Source: Streptomyces sp. CB02980
Lineage (GTDB): Bacteria; Actinomycetota; Actinomycetes; Streptomycetales; Streptomycetaceae
Assembly (NCBI RefSeq): GCF_014451325.2
Contig: NZ_JACSCH020000018.1
Coordinates: forward strand, 1 to 64,000
Length of the DNA stretch: 64,000 bases
Reading direction: 5' to 3'
A model generated the notes under the pieces. That model ran no database searches and was not told the DNA's origin. It was given only the letters and a program-made list of their open reading frames with translations. The position numbers and the translations under genes were made by a program. Positions 16,018-24,690 of this stretch are shown in pieces (positions within the stretch are counted from its first letter, which is position 1; every line of letters starts with the position of its first letter).

Positions 16018-16641
16018 ATGAAAGTCCCAGGAACGGCTTCTCTCCGAGCGGTGCGATCATGGACTCGGGCGCGGGGGCGCACCCGAGCCGTGAAGGACCC
16101 CGACGTGGGACGCCCCGACAAGGCCGCGCGTGCGGCCATCGCGCGCCGCCGCTCGGACGCCATCGACCTCCGCCTCGCCGGCGTGGACTGGTTGACGATC
16201 GCCCGCAAGCTCGCCGCCGACCCCGCCGTCAACAGCGACGGCATCGCCTACCCGCAGGGGTACGGCATCGACCGGTACCGGAAGAAGCAGGACCCGCCGA
16301 GCGACGAGGCCCTGATCCATGCCGCCTGCCGCGACGTCCGCCAGGCCCTCGCCGACCGGCGGGCCGAGCTGAACGACGACGTCGACGAGCTCCGTGCCCT
16401 GGAGGCCGACCGTCTGGACCGGCTGTTCTTCGTTGCCTACAAGAAGGCCGTCCGCGACCAGGACCTCGCGGCCGTGGACCGCACGCTGCGGATCATGGAG
16501 CGCCGAGCCCGGCTCCTCGGCCTCGACATGCCGGTCCGAACCGAGGTCTCCGGCCCGGACGGTGGGCCGGTCCAGGTCGAGAACGCCACGGTCGACGAGC
16601 TGGAGAAGCTGATCGCGCTCACGGACCCGGACGTCGAGTGA
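16018..16641 (+). CDS. Probable terminase small subunit
   Basis: A 207-residue protein. The N-terminal part is basic, followed by an HTH-like segment (IARRRSDAIDLRLAGVDWLT, IARKLAADPAVNSDGI) and a long helical region (VRQALADRRAELNDDVDELR, then LDRLFFVAYKKAVRDQDLAA). The C-terminal part is the MPVRTEVSGPDGGPVQVENA tail seen in many phage small terminases. GGAG lies five bases before the ATG at 16018; a GTG at 16090 is an alternative start. It overlaps the large subunit gene by four bases. It would recognise phage DNA and hand it to the large subunit. Confidence 0.75.
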   Translation: MKVPGTASLRAVRSWTRARGRTRAVKDPDVGRPDKAARAAIARRRSDAIDLRLAGVDWLTIARKLAADPAVNSDGIAYPQGYGIDRYRKKQDPPSDEALIHAACRDVRQALADRRAELNDDVDELRALEADRLDRLFFVAYKKAVRDQDLAAVDRTLRIMERRARLLGLDMPVRTEVSGPDGGPVQVENATVDELEKLIALTDPDVE

Positions 16642-18176
16642 GGCCCTGGGACAACGCGAGCATCGTCGCCCGCTACAGGACACTCCTGCCCGCGCAGCGC
16701 CGCTCCATCGTCCGTGCCGCGACCCCGGAACTGCGCGCCGAACTCATACGCGCCGAACGGCAGCTCGCTATGGACCGCTCCCCGGGCGCGCTCGCCGCCG
16801 TGCTCACCGGCGGGCAGGAGATGCAGGCCCGGCACCTCGACCTGATCGACCAGGCGTTCATCGACATGGCTGAGGGACGCTGCGACCGCGTCATGCTCAC
16901 CATGCCCCCGCGGCACGGCAAGAGCCGCCGCGCCTCACGCTGGGCTCCCCTCTGGTACCTGCGGCGCAACCCCGGCCACCGCATGATGATCGCCAGCTAC
17001 TCCGCCGACCTGGCCGACGACCACGGCCGATGGATCCGAGACGCCATCCACACCTGGGGCGACGACCTCGGCCTCCACCTCAAGCCCGGCAGCCAGGCCG
17101 CCAACCGCTTCGACATCGTCGGAGGCGAAGGCGGACTCCTCGCGGCCGGCCTCGTCGGCGGCCTGACCGGACGCGGCGCACACATCGCCATCGTGGACGA
17201 CCCGGTCAAGGACATGGCGGACGCCGACTCCCCGACCATGCGCAGACGCGCCTGGGACTGGTGGACCTCCGTCATCCAGACCCGACTCGAACCCGCCGGC
17301 GCCATATGCCTGATCCAGACCCGCTGGCACGAAGACGACCTTGCCGGACGGATCCTCGCCACCGAACGCGACGCCTGGCGCGTCATCGACCTCCCCGCCC
17401 TCGCCGACAGCCCAGACGATCCCCTCGGCCGCGCGCCCGGCGAAGCCCTGTGGCCCGACCGCTTCGACGCCGGCCACCACGCCAAGACCCGCAAGCGCGT
17501 TGGCGAACGCGTATGGGGTGCCTTGTACATGCAGAAGCCGCGCCCGCCCGCGGGAGGCGTGTGGCAGCGCGAGTGGATCGACAACGCCCGCATCAACGCC
17601 GTGCAGTTCTCCGGCCTCGACATGGCGCGCATCATCGTCGCCGTCGACCCCGCCGGCGGAGAGAGCACCGTTGGAGACGAGACCGGCATCGTCGGAGTCG
17701 CCCGCGACTTCGACCGACAGCTGTACGTCCTTGCCGACCGGTCTGGCTCGATGGGCGCGAACGACTGGGGCCTGGCCGCCTGCCGCCTCGCCCTCGAACT
17801 TAAAGCGGACGCCATCGTGGTGGAGAAGAATTACGGCGGCGACATGGCGAAACAGGTGGTCACCCAAGCGTGGGAACAGCTACGCCGGGAAGGCGTCACG
17901 AAGGGCCTGCTCATGCCGATGATCCTGGAAGTCACAGCCAAGGTCGGCAAGCGCCTCCGCGCGGCCCCGGTCGCGCAGCTCTACGAACAGCAGCTCGTCC
18001 ACCACGTAGGCGAGTACACCGAGCTGGAGGACCAGATGGTCACCTGGGTCGAAGGCATGGACAGCCCGGACCGCATGGACGCCGCCGTGCACGGCCTTAC
18101 CGAACTGGCCGACCCCGACCAGCTCGACACCCTTCCACCCGGCTCAGGCGATGGCCGCTTCGACGGACGGAGGTAG
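16638..18176 (+). CDS. terL: Terminase large subunit
   Basis: A 512-residue phage packaging motor. Walker A is MPPRHGKSRRAS (residues 89-100), Walker B is AHIAIVDDP (181-189), and the coupling/motif III region is CLIQTRWHEDDLAGRIL. The C-terminal RNase H-like nuclease has IIVAVDPAGGES (Asp near 337), then ADAIVVEKNYGGDM and DRMDAAVHGLTEL. The GTG start overlaps the small-subunit stop (GTGA). All catalytic motifs look intact. The expected next gene, a portal protein, is not present: coding stops and a 640-base gene-poor stretch follows. Confidence 0.9.
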   Translation: MRPWDNASIVARYRTLLPAQRRSIVRAATPELRAELIRAERQLAMDRSPGALAAVLTGGQEMQARHLDLIDQAFIDMAEGRCDRVMLTMPPRHGKSRRASRWAPLWYLRRNPGHRMMIASYSADLADDHGRWIRDAIHTWGDDLGLHLKPGSQAANRFDIVGGEGGLLAAGLVGGLTGRGAHIAIVDDPVKDMADADSPTMRRRAWDWWTSVIQTRLEPAGAICLIQTRWHEDDLAGRILATERDAWRVIDLPALADSPDDPLGRAPGEALWPDRFDAGHHAKTRKRVGERVWGALYMQKPRPPAGGVWQREWIDNARINAVQFSGLDMARIIVAVDPAGGESTVGDETGIVGVARDFDRQLYVLADRSGSMGANDWGLAACRLALELKADAIVVEKNYGGDMAKQVVTQAWEQLRREGVTKGLLMPMILEVTAKVGKRLRAAPVAQLYEQQLVHHVGEYTELEDQMVTWVEGMDSPDRMDAAVHGLTELADPDQLDTLPPGSGDGRFDGRR

Positions 18177-18817
18177 CGTTCACGTGCTTGCGCGTTCAGG
18201 CTCATGCAGCTGTCAGCGAGGCCCAGAGATCGTGTCGTGAAGCCCGGCGGGCAGCTCGCGAAACTGGATGGCCAGTTTCGCCTCGCAGGAGCTGCGACGC
18301 GTTACCTGACCTGCCTGGCGCAGTAGCCCGGCGGGGTGCAAGTCGCTCGTGGATGGCCGCTCGCAGCGCGAAGTCACGCGACTCGAACCCGAGGCAGAGA
18401 GCTGCACGGTCACCTTCTCCAGGTCTGACCCCATGGCTCGGGCGTGTGCGAATCCGGAGAGGGCGGCTGGTCGATCACCGGCCTCCGGGCAGTGGGAGCA
18501 GTCTCGCGGCCGCACCACATGCCGCGCCGGGCACGACCGCACGGCTGGCGGCAGCATCTGACGCATCGTTGCCAGACCGCGGTCGCGTTGCGAAGCAACA
18601 CTCCGGCTCCTGTCCACACGGCAGGGCCGTGACCGGCCGGAACGGTCTCGGGAGGGGCGGGTGCCGACGGTGCAACAGGCCGTCTGCGCCGCCCAGGTTG
18701 CCGATCAGGGACTGCAACACCTTCGCGTTCGTCCATTCTGGGTTCTCCGTTCGGCAATCGGCCGGGCGGGTGACAACACCTCCCGCCTGTCGCGGGGTTG
18801 GATGAATGGAGTGCGCG
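18177..18817. other. Gene-poor junction after terL
   Basis: About 640 bases without a recognisable gene. Short frames exist on both strands but none has a good ribosome site together with protein-like composition. This is the left junction of the cargo region: terminase on one side, a membrane/regulator pair on the other. No direct repeat or recombinase site was identified by eye. Confidence 0.5.
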
Positions 18818-19060
18818 GTGGACCGTCCTCTGCTGTCGCTGAGATCGACGCTGGTGTTCCTCCTCGCCTTAATCGCCGGCGCGGCCGCAGGCGGGCTGAC
18901 GGCGCTGGCCGGTGAGAGTCTGGCGCGCAGTCTGCTCGCGGGCCTGGCCGCGGCGGGGGTAGGGGTGCCGTTCTTCAACTGCCTCATCGCCGCCGAACCC
19001 GCGACCGCGCCCCCTTCCGCCATCCCGACGCTCACAGACGAGAGGCAGAGTCATGGGTGA
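18818..19060 (+). CDS. Small membrane protein coupled to a regulator
   Basis: An 80-residue protein beginning at GTG with GGAG six bases upstream; an ATG at 18806 is an alternative. Two hydrophobic segments (STLVFLLALIAGAAAGGLTA and SLLAGLAAAGVGVPFFNCLI) suggest a hairpin in the membrane. Its stop overlaps the start of the HTH-receiver gene by eight bases, so the two are translated together. The small protein could tether or sense for the regulator, but this is inference. Confidence 0.65.
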   Translation: MDRPLLSLRSTLVFLLALIAGAAAGGLTALAGESLARSLLAGLAAAGVGVPFFNCLIAAEPATAPPSAIPTLTDERQSHG

Positions 19061-20129
19061 GCTGCGGCCGTTGGGGGAGGATCTGAGCGATACGTCGAGG
19101 GCGTTGGCGGAGAGGCTGAGGGAGCTGTTCGAGGGGCTGCAGGTGTCGGTGCGGCGGTACGCGGCCCGGCGCGGGCTGGATCCGGGGACCGTCTCCCGGT
19201 ACCTCAACGGGACCCGGCTGCCGCCGTGGCAGGTGATCAGCGATCTGTTCGCGGACGTTGCCGAGCACCGGGGGACCGCGGTCACCACGGAGGCTATCGA
19301 GTTTGTACGCGGCCTGTACGGCTGTGCTGTGGACGCGGGTTCCTCCCCCAAGCACGCGGTGGAGATCCTGGAACAGCAGCTAGCCGATGCCGATCGTGTC
19401 TCGCGCCGCTCCGGTGTTCGCGGGGACGTGTTGGGGGATGCCCTGCTTGACCGGACGGAGCGGATCGCCGATCTGGAGACGCGGCTGAACCAGCTGGAGG
19501 TCGACCGGGTTGCCGAGCGTAAACGGGCGGACGAGCTCGCTGCCGCGCACCCAGAGGTCTCCGGCTTGATCCAGGAACGCAACGAGCTCCAGCAAGAGGT
19601 CGAACGCCTCGGCGCGGCTCTGCGGGAAGCGCAGGCGCAACGCGCGGCAGCTGAGGGGCGGTGTGATCTCCTGGAGCGTCAGCTGGACGCGGTCGAGCTG
19701 ACCACCGCGGCGGCGTTGCCAGCCAGTCCGCGGGGAATGCCGAAGGTCCTGGTCGTCGACGACCAGGTCGACAACCTCCTTGCGATGACTGCGGTGCTCT
19801 CCACCCTCGACCAAGAACTCGTTACCGTCTCCTCCGGTCGGGAAGCCCTCAAGGCGCTCCTCGATCACGACGACTTCGCCGTCATCATCATGGACGTGCA
19901 GATGCCCGACATGGACGGCTACGAGACCTGCGCACACATCAAACGCCGTCCCCGCACCCGCGACGTCCCCATCATTTTCCTGACCGCCATGGGCGTCGAC
20001 TCTGAACACACCGCCCGCGGCTACTCCGCTGGCGCCGTCGACTACATAAGCAAGCCCTTCGACCCCTGGGCCCTGCGCGCTAAGGTCACCGTGTTTACCT
20101 CCCTGTACCTCGAACGCCACACCCTCTAA
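19053..20129 (+). CDS. HTH - coiled coil - response-regulator receiver fusion protein
   Basis: A 358-residue protein with an unusual domain order. Residues 15-90 are an XRE-like DNA-binding domain (YAARRGLDPGTVSRYLNGTR). Residues 130-215 are a long coiled coil (RIADLETRLNQLEVDRVAER and onward). Residues 229-358 are a CheY-type receiver with acidic pair DD at 236-237, phosphoacceptor Asp281 in MDVQMPDMDGYE, Thr311 in FLTAMG and Lys334 in SKPFDP. All receiver residues needed for phosphorylation are present. No cognate histidine kinase is adjacent. The TAA stop is also the target duplication of the IS that follows, so the insertion left the protein intact. Confidence 0.82.
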   Translation: MGELRPLGEDLSDTSRALAERLRELFEGLQVSVRRYAARRGLDPGTVSRYLNGTRLPPWQVISDLFADVAEHRGTAVTTEAIEFVRGLYGCAVDAGSSPKHAVEILEQQLADADRVSRRSGVRGDVLGDALLDRTERIADLETRLNQLEVDRVAERKRADELAAAHPEVSGLIQERNELQQEVERLGAALREAQAQRAAAEGRCDLLERQLDAVELTTAAALPASPRGMPKVLVVDDQVDNLLAMTAVLSTLDQELVTVSSGREALKALLDHDDFAVIIMDVQMPDMDGYETCAHIKRRPRTRDVPIIFLTAMGVDSEHTARGYSAGAVDYISKPFDPWALRAKVTVFTSLYLERHTL

Positions 20130-21013
20130 CTGATCGTTTCAGAATGAGGTTCGCAGGCGGCGGAGGCATATGAGGCTGCAGGCCAGATCGAGGAGGCCCT
20201 GGTGGAGATCGGCGCGTCGTTCGTATCGGATACGGAGCCGTTTGAACTGGTGCAGCCAGGCGAAGGCACGCTCGACCACCCAGCGCACCTTGCCCAGTCC
20301 GGATCCGCGGGCGACGCCGCGTCGTGCGATCAACGGCTTGATTCCGCGTTTCCGCAGTAGGCGGCGGTACTTGTCGAAGTCGTAGCCCCGGTCCGCGTGT
20401 AGACGCCGGGGCTTGCGGCGGGGACGTCCCCGCCGACCCCGAATCGGCGGAACGGCGTCCAGCAGAGGCAGGAGCTGGGTGACGTCATGCCGGTTCCCAC
20501 CGGTCAGCGTCACGGTGAGCGGGGTTCCGTAGCGGTCCACGATCAGGTGGTGCTTGGAGCCGGAACGGGCGCGGTCGACGGGCGAGGGACCGACGTGATC
20601 CCCCCTTTGATGGCCCGGACGTGCGACCCGTCCACGGAACAGTCGTCAAGGTCCAGCAGGGCGGCGCGCCGAAGCTCGGCCAGCAGGGCAGCGTGCAGGC
20701 GTGGCCAGACGCCGGCCTCGGTCCAGTCCCGCAGCCGACGCCAGGACGTCACTCCGGAGCAGCCCACGGTCTCTGCGGGGACATCGCGCCACGCAACACC
20801 GGTCCGCAGCACGTACATGACGCCGGCGAGTGCTGCCCGGTCGGGAACACGCAGCCGACCGGGGTAGCAGCGGCGCCGTTCGGGAGCGGGCGGCAGCAGC
20901 GGGGCCACCCGCTGCCACAGGTCGTCAGGAACAAGATCAGCACGCATTCCTGACACCCTGCCGACAAGATCACTGAGCACAAGACCCGCGACTCAACTCA
21001 CTGAAGCGATCAG
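20130..21013 (-). mobile_element. Complete IS5-family insertion sequence
   Basis: An 884-base element bounded by inverted repeats CTGATCGTTTCAG (20130-20142) and CTGAAGCGATCAG (21001-21013), which match at 12 of 13 positions. It is flanked on both sides by the 3-base duplication TAA (20127-20129 and 21014-21016). The transposase is on the minus strand in two frames joined by a probable frameshift. A diverged copy of its left end lies inverted at 23756-23854. The left copy of the duplication is the stop codon of the HTH-receiver gene, and the right inverted repeat supplies the last codons of the LysR gene. Confidence 0.9.
20139..20980 (-). CDS. IS5-family transposase, two frames joined by -1 frameshifting
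   Basis: The first frame (20543-20980) encodes the N-terminal part with DDLWQRVAPLLPPAPERRR and DCSVDGSHVRAIKGG, which contains the first catalytic Asp (VDGS). The second frame (20139-20540 and upstream) continues with KHHLIVDRYGTPLTVTLTGG, LHADRGYDFDKYRRLLRKRG (second Asp) and VRWVVERAFAWLHQFKRLR (Glu). The frames meet at AAAGGGGGG (20600-20608, minus strand). A one-base slip backward there joins them without a gap, giving DHVGPSPVDRARSGSKHHLI. Programmed frameshifting at A/G runs is known for the IS427 group of IS5 elements, so the enzyme is likely functional. Confidence 0.88.
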
Positions 21014-21934
21014 TAAGGAGGCACGGCCCGTGGCACCCACCGCTGTTCGCGCCGCCGCCACGAATGCTGCGATCGCCGGGTGGGTGCCGCCGCCCGCGCG
21101 GAAGGCGACCTTCGAGCGGCGGAAGAGGGGCAGCCGGGTCAGGACCACGTCCTCGGGGGCGTGTGCGGTGGCCATCTCCGGTACGAATCCGGCGCCTTGC
21201 CCGATGGCCGCTAGTGCCAGGACCGTACGAAAGTCGTTGACCTGATGGCGGATGCGCGGCTGGAATCCGGCTGCCTGACAGGCGCGCACGGCCATCGCGT
21301 GACCGGTCGTGCCGTCCCGGGCCGTGATCCATGGGGACATGGCCCACGGTCCGAGCAGCTCCGCCAGCGTTTCGCCGCGGGCGACGAGACCGGTGGCGGG
21401 CGCGCTACCGGTGGCCAGGTACATCGGCTCCTCCAACAGGGGCACCTGGTCGACCGTGGTGTCCGGTGACGCGGGCACGAAGTCGTAGTCGTGGACGAGG
21501 GCCACGTCGAGTTCGCCGGCGCGTAGGCCGTCGGAGACTCGCGCCGAGTCGATCTCCTGCACCATTGGTTCCAGCGCGGGATGCCGCTGGGCCAGTTCGG
21601 CCAGCGTGGCGGGCACGATCGCGGGGCCGCCAGAGGGAAACGTCCCGATCCGCAGCGGCCCGCCGATGCCCTCGCGTGCCCCGGCCAGCTCGGAGACGGC
21701 CAGTTCGAGGCGTTCGAGGACGGCATCGGCGTGGGTGACGAGGGTGCGGCCCGCGGGGGTGAGCACCACCCGTCTGCCGCTTCGTTCCAGCAGGGGTACG
21801 CCCGCCTCGCGCTCAAGCACGCTCAGCTGCTGGGAGACGGCCGAGGCGGTGAAGGTCAGCGCCTCGGCGACGGCCGCGATGGTGCCGCGTCGGTCCAGTT
21901 CGCGCAGCAGGTGGAGTCGTCGAACATCGAGCAT
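20993..21934 (-). CDS. LysR-family transcriptional regulator, C-terminus altered by IS
   Basis: A 313-residue LysR-type regulator. The N-terminal winged HTH is MLDVRRLHLLRELDRRGTIA with ASAVSQQLSVLEREAG, followed by a substrate-binding domain (GPLRIGTFPSGGPAIVPATL, and VALVHDYDFVPASPDTTVDQ). It is divergent from the DapA-like gene with a 71-base gap, the classical arrangement for a regulator and its target. The region holds GCGTAAGC-like half sites but no clear T-N11-A box. The last residues (LIASVS) and the stop lie in the inverted repeat of the neighbouring IS, so the original C-terminus is lost or changed. DNA binding should be unaffected. Confidence 0.88.
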   Translation of the reverse strand: MLDVRRLHLLRELDRRGTIAAVAEALTFTASAVSQQLSVLEREAGVPLLERSGRRVVLTPAGRTLVTHADAVLERLELAVSELAGAREGIGGPLRIGTFPSGGPAIVPATLAELAQRHPALEPMVQEIDSARVSDGLRAGELDVALVHDYDFVPASPDTTVDQVPLLEEPMYLATGSAPATGLVARGETLAELLGPWAMSPWITARDGTTGHAMAVRACQAAGFQPRIRHQVNDFRTVLALAAIGQGAGFVPEMATAHAPEDVVLTRLPLFRRSKVAFRAGGGTHPAIAAFVAAARTAVGATGRASLLIASVS

Positions 21935-22005
21935 AAGGTGAGCTTACGCATTAGCGAAGAAGCAGGAACTGGATCTACTGGGTTGGTGTCGGTCAGGCTG
22001 GGCGT

Positions 22006-22932
22006 ATGAAGCCTGAAACGAATCTCACCGGCCTGTTTGTCCCTTTGGTGACTCCGTTCACCGACGACCTGCGCCTCGCCCCGGACGCGCTCGCCTGCCT
22101 CGCCGACGAGGCGCTGTCGGTCGGCGGCGCTCGGGGACTCGTCGCACTGGGCACCACTGCGGAGGCGGCCACGCTGACCACCGAGGAGAAGCGGGCGGTG
22201 GTCCGCATCTGCTCGGCCGCCTGCCGGGCACACGGAGCTCCGCTGATCGTCGGCGTCGGCACCAACGACACCGCCGCCGCCATCACGACACTGCGGGAAC
22301 TTGCTGAGAGCGGTGACGTCGCCGCGGCGCTGGTTCCCGCGCCGCCCTACACCCGGCCCGGCGAGGCGGGAACGCTGGCGCACTTCACGACACTCGCCGA
22401 ACACGGGGGCCTGCCGCTGATCGTCTACGACATCCCCTACCGCACCGGTCAGTCGCTCAGCACCGGCACTCTGAACGCGCTCCGGCACCTACCGGAGGTC
22501 GTCGGGGTCAAGTACGCGACCGGTGCGATCGACGCGGCCGCGATGGAACTGCTCGGCTCGTCGACACCGGGCTTCGCGGTGCTCGGCGGCGATGACGCCG
22601 TCATCTCGCCGCTGCTCGCGGCGGGCGCCCGCGGCGGCATCCTGGCGTCCGCCAATGTCCGCACCGCTGACTTCACCGAGCTGATCTCGCTGTGGCAGCG
22701 CGACGCCACCGGACCGGCCCGCAGGCTGGGAACGGAGCTGGCCCGGCTGTCCGCTGCACTCTTCACCGAGCCGAACCCGACCGTGATCAAGGGGGTGTTG
22801 CACGCCCAGGGCCGTATTCCCAGCCCGGCCGTCCGGCTGCCGCTGCTAGCCGCCTCCGCTGATTCGGTCCGACTAGCGGCGGCCCTGTCCGCCACCAGGA
22901 CCCACCAAGCCCACCAAGGGACCGCGGCCTGA
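22006..22932 (+). CDS. DapA/N-acetylneuraminate-lyase family aldolase
   Basis: A 308-residue TIM-barrel class I aldolase of the dihydrodipicolinate synthase family. The phosphate/pyruvate loop is GTTAEA (49-54), with an active-site Tyr in VYDIPYRTG (Tyr141) and the Schiff-base Lys in VVGVKYATG (Lys169). The length is as expected. Having its own LysR regulator suggests a catabolic or specialised role (pyruvate condensation or lysis with a sugar acid or amino-acid-derived substrate) rather than housekeeping lysine synthesis. The exact substrate cannot be read from the sequence. Confidence 0.85.
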   Translation: MKPETNLTGLFVPLVTPFTDDLRLAPDALACLADEALSVGGARGLVALGTTAEAATLTTEEKRAVVRICSAACRAHGAPLIVGVGTNDTAAAITTLRELAESGDVAAALVPAPPYTRPGEAGTLAHFTTLAEHGGLPLIVYDIPYRTGQSLSTGTLNALRHLPEVVGVKYATGAIDAAAMELLGSSTPGFAVLGGDDAVISPLLAAGARGGILASANVRTADFTELISLWQRDATGPARRLGTELARLSAALFTEPNPTVIKGVLHAQGRIPSPAVRLPLLAASADSVRLAAALSATRTHQAHQGTAA

Positions 22933-23113
22933 GACAGATTAGTGCTCCCCGGGGGAACCCCGTAGACCTTCGATGCAAGCCGATTGGGCCCGGCCCGCTC
23001 CCGTGCCACCACACTCCCCACATGGGCGAGCTGTTCAGGCGGCCAAGACGGCGGGTCAATCCACAACGTGGACCTGTCAGCGGCTGTGATGATGAGATTG
23101 CGACGATGCCCGA
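22933..23113. other. Intergenic segment with a possible antisense gene fragment
   Basis: About 180 bases. On the minus strand one frame reads RNLIITAADRSTLWIDPPSW followed by a protein-like stretch up to VYGVPPGSTN, with no start or terminus of its own. It looks like a decayed fragment of an older gene, but no family was recognised. Confidence 0.3.
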
Positions 23114-23755
23114 ATGACTGTTGAGATCCGGAAGACCTACCTGCAGGCTGCCGAGCAGGCGGTGCACCTACTGGCCACAGAGCAGGTAGCCCGACGCTGG
23201 GAGACCGAATCCGTGCTCCCCGGGATGTCAGTGGGTGGGCTGGCCGGCCACCTCGCGCGTAGCGTCCTCCAGGTCGAGTGGTTCCTCGACGGTCAGGTAG
23301 TCGGCGCAGAACCGGTGTCACCGGTTCGGTACTACGCGCGGCTCGCAGATACGTCGTTGCCGGACTCTGCGCTGAACGTCGGAGTGCGTGCCCGCAGCGA
23401 GGAAACTGCCGCAGCCGGGTCCGCTGTCGTGGCTGAGCAGGCCCGGGCAGCGTGGATGCGGCTGACGCAGCGGCTGGGCATGGAGTCGGCCGATCGGCGG
23501 GTGGCTGTCCTTCACCGGCCGGGAGAGGAGATGCTGCTCGACGGATACCTGCAGACCCGTTGCGTCGAGCTAGCGGTTCACCTCGATGACCTCGCGCTCA
23601 GTGTCGACGCGCCATGCCGAGTGCCCGATGCTGCGCTCGCCATCGCGGTGGACGTGCTCGTTGCCGCCGCCCGGGACCGGCACGGCGACCAAGCCGTGCT
23701 GCATGCGCTCGCCAGGCGTGAGCGTGACGTCGACCAGGCCCTACGTGTGTTGTAG
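23114..23755 (+). CDS. Maleylpyruvate-isomerase/DinB-type (MDMPI) metalloenzyme
   Basis: A 213-residue four-helix-bundle protein of the mycothiol-dependent maleylpyruvate isomerase superfamily. It has an N-terminal region with LPGMSVGGLAGHLARSVLQV (first metal His) and a C-terminal LDGYLQTRCVELAVHLDDLA (third His). These enzymes use mycothiol, the actinobacterial thiol, in isomerisation or transfer reactions; many members have unknown substrates. The coding sequence ends where the inverted IS remnant starts. The C-terminus appears complete. Confidence 0.75.
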   Translation: MTVEIRKTYLQAAEQAVHLLATEQVARRWETESVLPGMSVGGLAGHLARSVLQVEWFLDGQVVGAEPVSPVRYYARLADTSLPDSALNVGVRARSEETAAAGSAVVAEQARAAWMRLTQRLGMESADRRVAVLHRPGEEMLLDGYLQTRCVELAVHLDDLALSVDAPCRVPDAALAIAVDVLVAAARDRHGDQAVLHALARRERDVDQALRVL

Positions 23756-23854
23756 GTATAAGAACGACGCGCCGATCTCCACCAGGGGCTGCTCGAACTG
23801 GCCTCCAGTCTCATATGCTTCCGCCGCCTGCGAACCTTATTCTGAAACGATCAG
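23756..23854. mobile_element. Remnant of the IS5-family element, inverted relative to 20130-21013
   Basis: About 98 bases are the diverged reverse complement of the left end of the IS at 20130. It includes CGACGCGCCGATCTCCACCA and the terminal repeat CTGAAACGATCAG (23842-23854). Several substitutions and one small indel separate the copies, so this remnant is older than the intact IS. It ends the LysR/DapA/MDMPI segment on the right. Confidence 0.8.
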
Positions 23855-23878
23855 TTAGTCGCCGGGCGGGAGCGGGAA

Positions 23879-24232
23879 TCAACGCTTGCGCAGAAAGCCT
23901 CGCTTGGGGGGCTCGGGCTCGGGAGGCAGCATCTCCTTCACGTACTCCAGTTCCGCGACGCTGATGCGGAGGTGCCAGGTGGATACGGAGGGGGACTCTT
24001 CGGACTTGTCCCACCGGTAGGAGTGGGACACCTCCACCAGCCAGCTGGTGGGGGAGGCCCGGAACACGAGTCGGCCCGACCGCTCGGGCTCGAGCAGATC
24101 CCCCGAGTGGCCCCGGCTCATCTCTTCGGCGCGGGCAAGGGCCGCCTCCTGGTCGCCGTCGACGGCGACCTTGGCCTTCAGCTCCCATTCGCCGAACTGG
24201 ATATGTTCCACGAGTACGTACCACTGCCCCAT
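23879..24232 (-). CDS. Hypothetical protein
   Basis: A 117-residue protein starting MGQWYVLVEHIQFGEWELKA. It alternates polar and hydrophobic residues in a beta-rich pattern (VEVSHSYRWD, TWHLRISVAELEYV) and ends in a basic tail (PPKRGFLRKR). An in-frame ATG 14 codons upstream lies in the adjacent transposase remnant and was rejected. It looks like a conserved actinobacterial protein of unknown function. Confidence 0.6.
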   Translation of the reverse strand: MGQWYVLVEHIQFGEWELKAKVAVDGDQEAALARAEEMSRGHSGDLLEPERSGRLVFRASPTSWLVEVSHSYRWDKSEESPSVSTWHLRISVAELEYVKEMLPPEPEPPKRGFLRKR

Positions 24233-24270
24233 GCGGGCCACTCTAATGGGCGTGGAATCTGCCCGGCCGA

Positions 24271-24690
24271 TCATGTTCGGAGCCAGATGACCAGGGCTGC
24301 TGCTGTTGCGGTTCCGAGGTAGACGTAGCCGCGCTTGTCGTAACGGGTGGCGACGGCTCGGGCGTTCTTGAGCCGGTTGATGGCCCGTCCGACGGTGTTG
24401 CGCTTCTTGTACCGCACTTCGTCGAAGCCGGGTGGCCGTCCGCCGCGTGAGCCTTTGCGTAGGCGGGCGGCCTGGCTGTCGGTCTTCTCAGGGATGGTGT
24501 GCCGAATGCCGCGTTGTCGCAGGTACTCGCGGCAGGGCCCGTTGCTGTACGCCTTGTCCGCGGCCAGGCTGGTTGGCTCCTTGCGGGGCCTGCCCGGTCC
24601 GATACGGGGGACGCGGATCTTCTCCAGCACCGGTTCGAACTGGGTGCAGTCCGCCCGCGCGCCGACACCTGGGCCACCGCCGCGACCGCC
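24271..24690 (-). pseudogene. Truncated IS5-type transposase
   Basis: Only the C-terminal part of a transposase is present. It includes SLAADKAYSNGPCREYLRQR (catalytic Asp), RKGSRGGRPPGFDEVRYKKR and NTVGRAINRLKNARAVATRY (catalytic Glu helix), ending ALVIWLRT. Upstream, CTQFEPVLEKIRVPRIGPGR continues in frame, but the N-terminal domain is missing. It is a different lineage from the IS at 20130. Immobile remnant. Confidence 0.8.

Noticed and set aside
15734..16060. Minus-strand frame of 108 codons before the terminase genes
   Set aside because: No ribosome site, low-complexity composition and overlap with the well supported start of the terminase small subunit.
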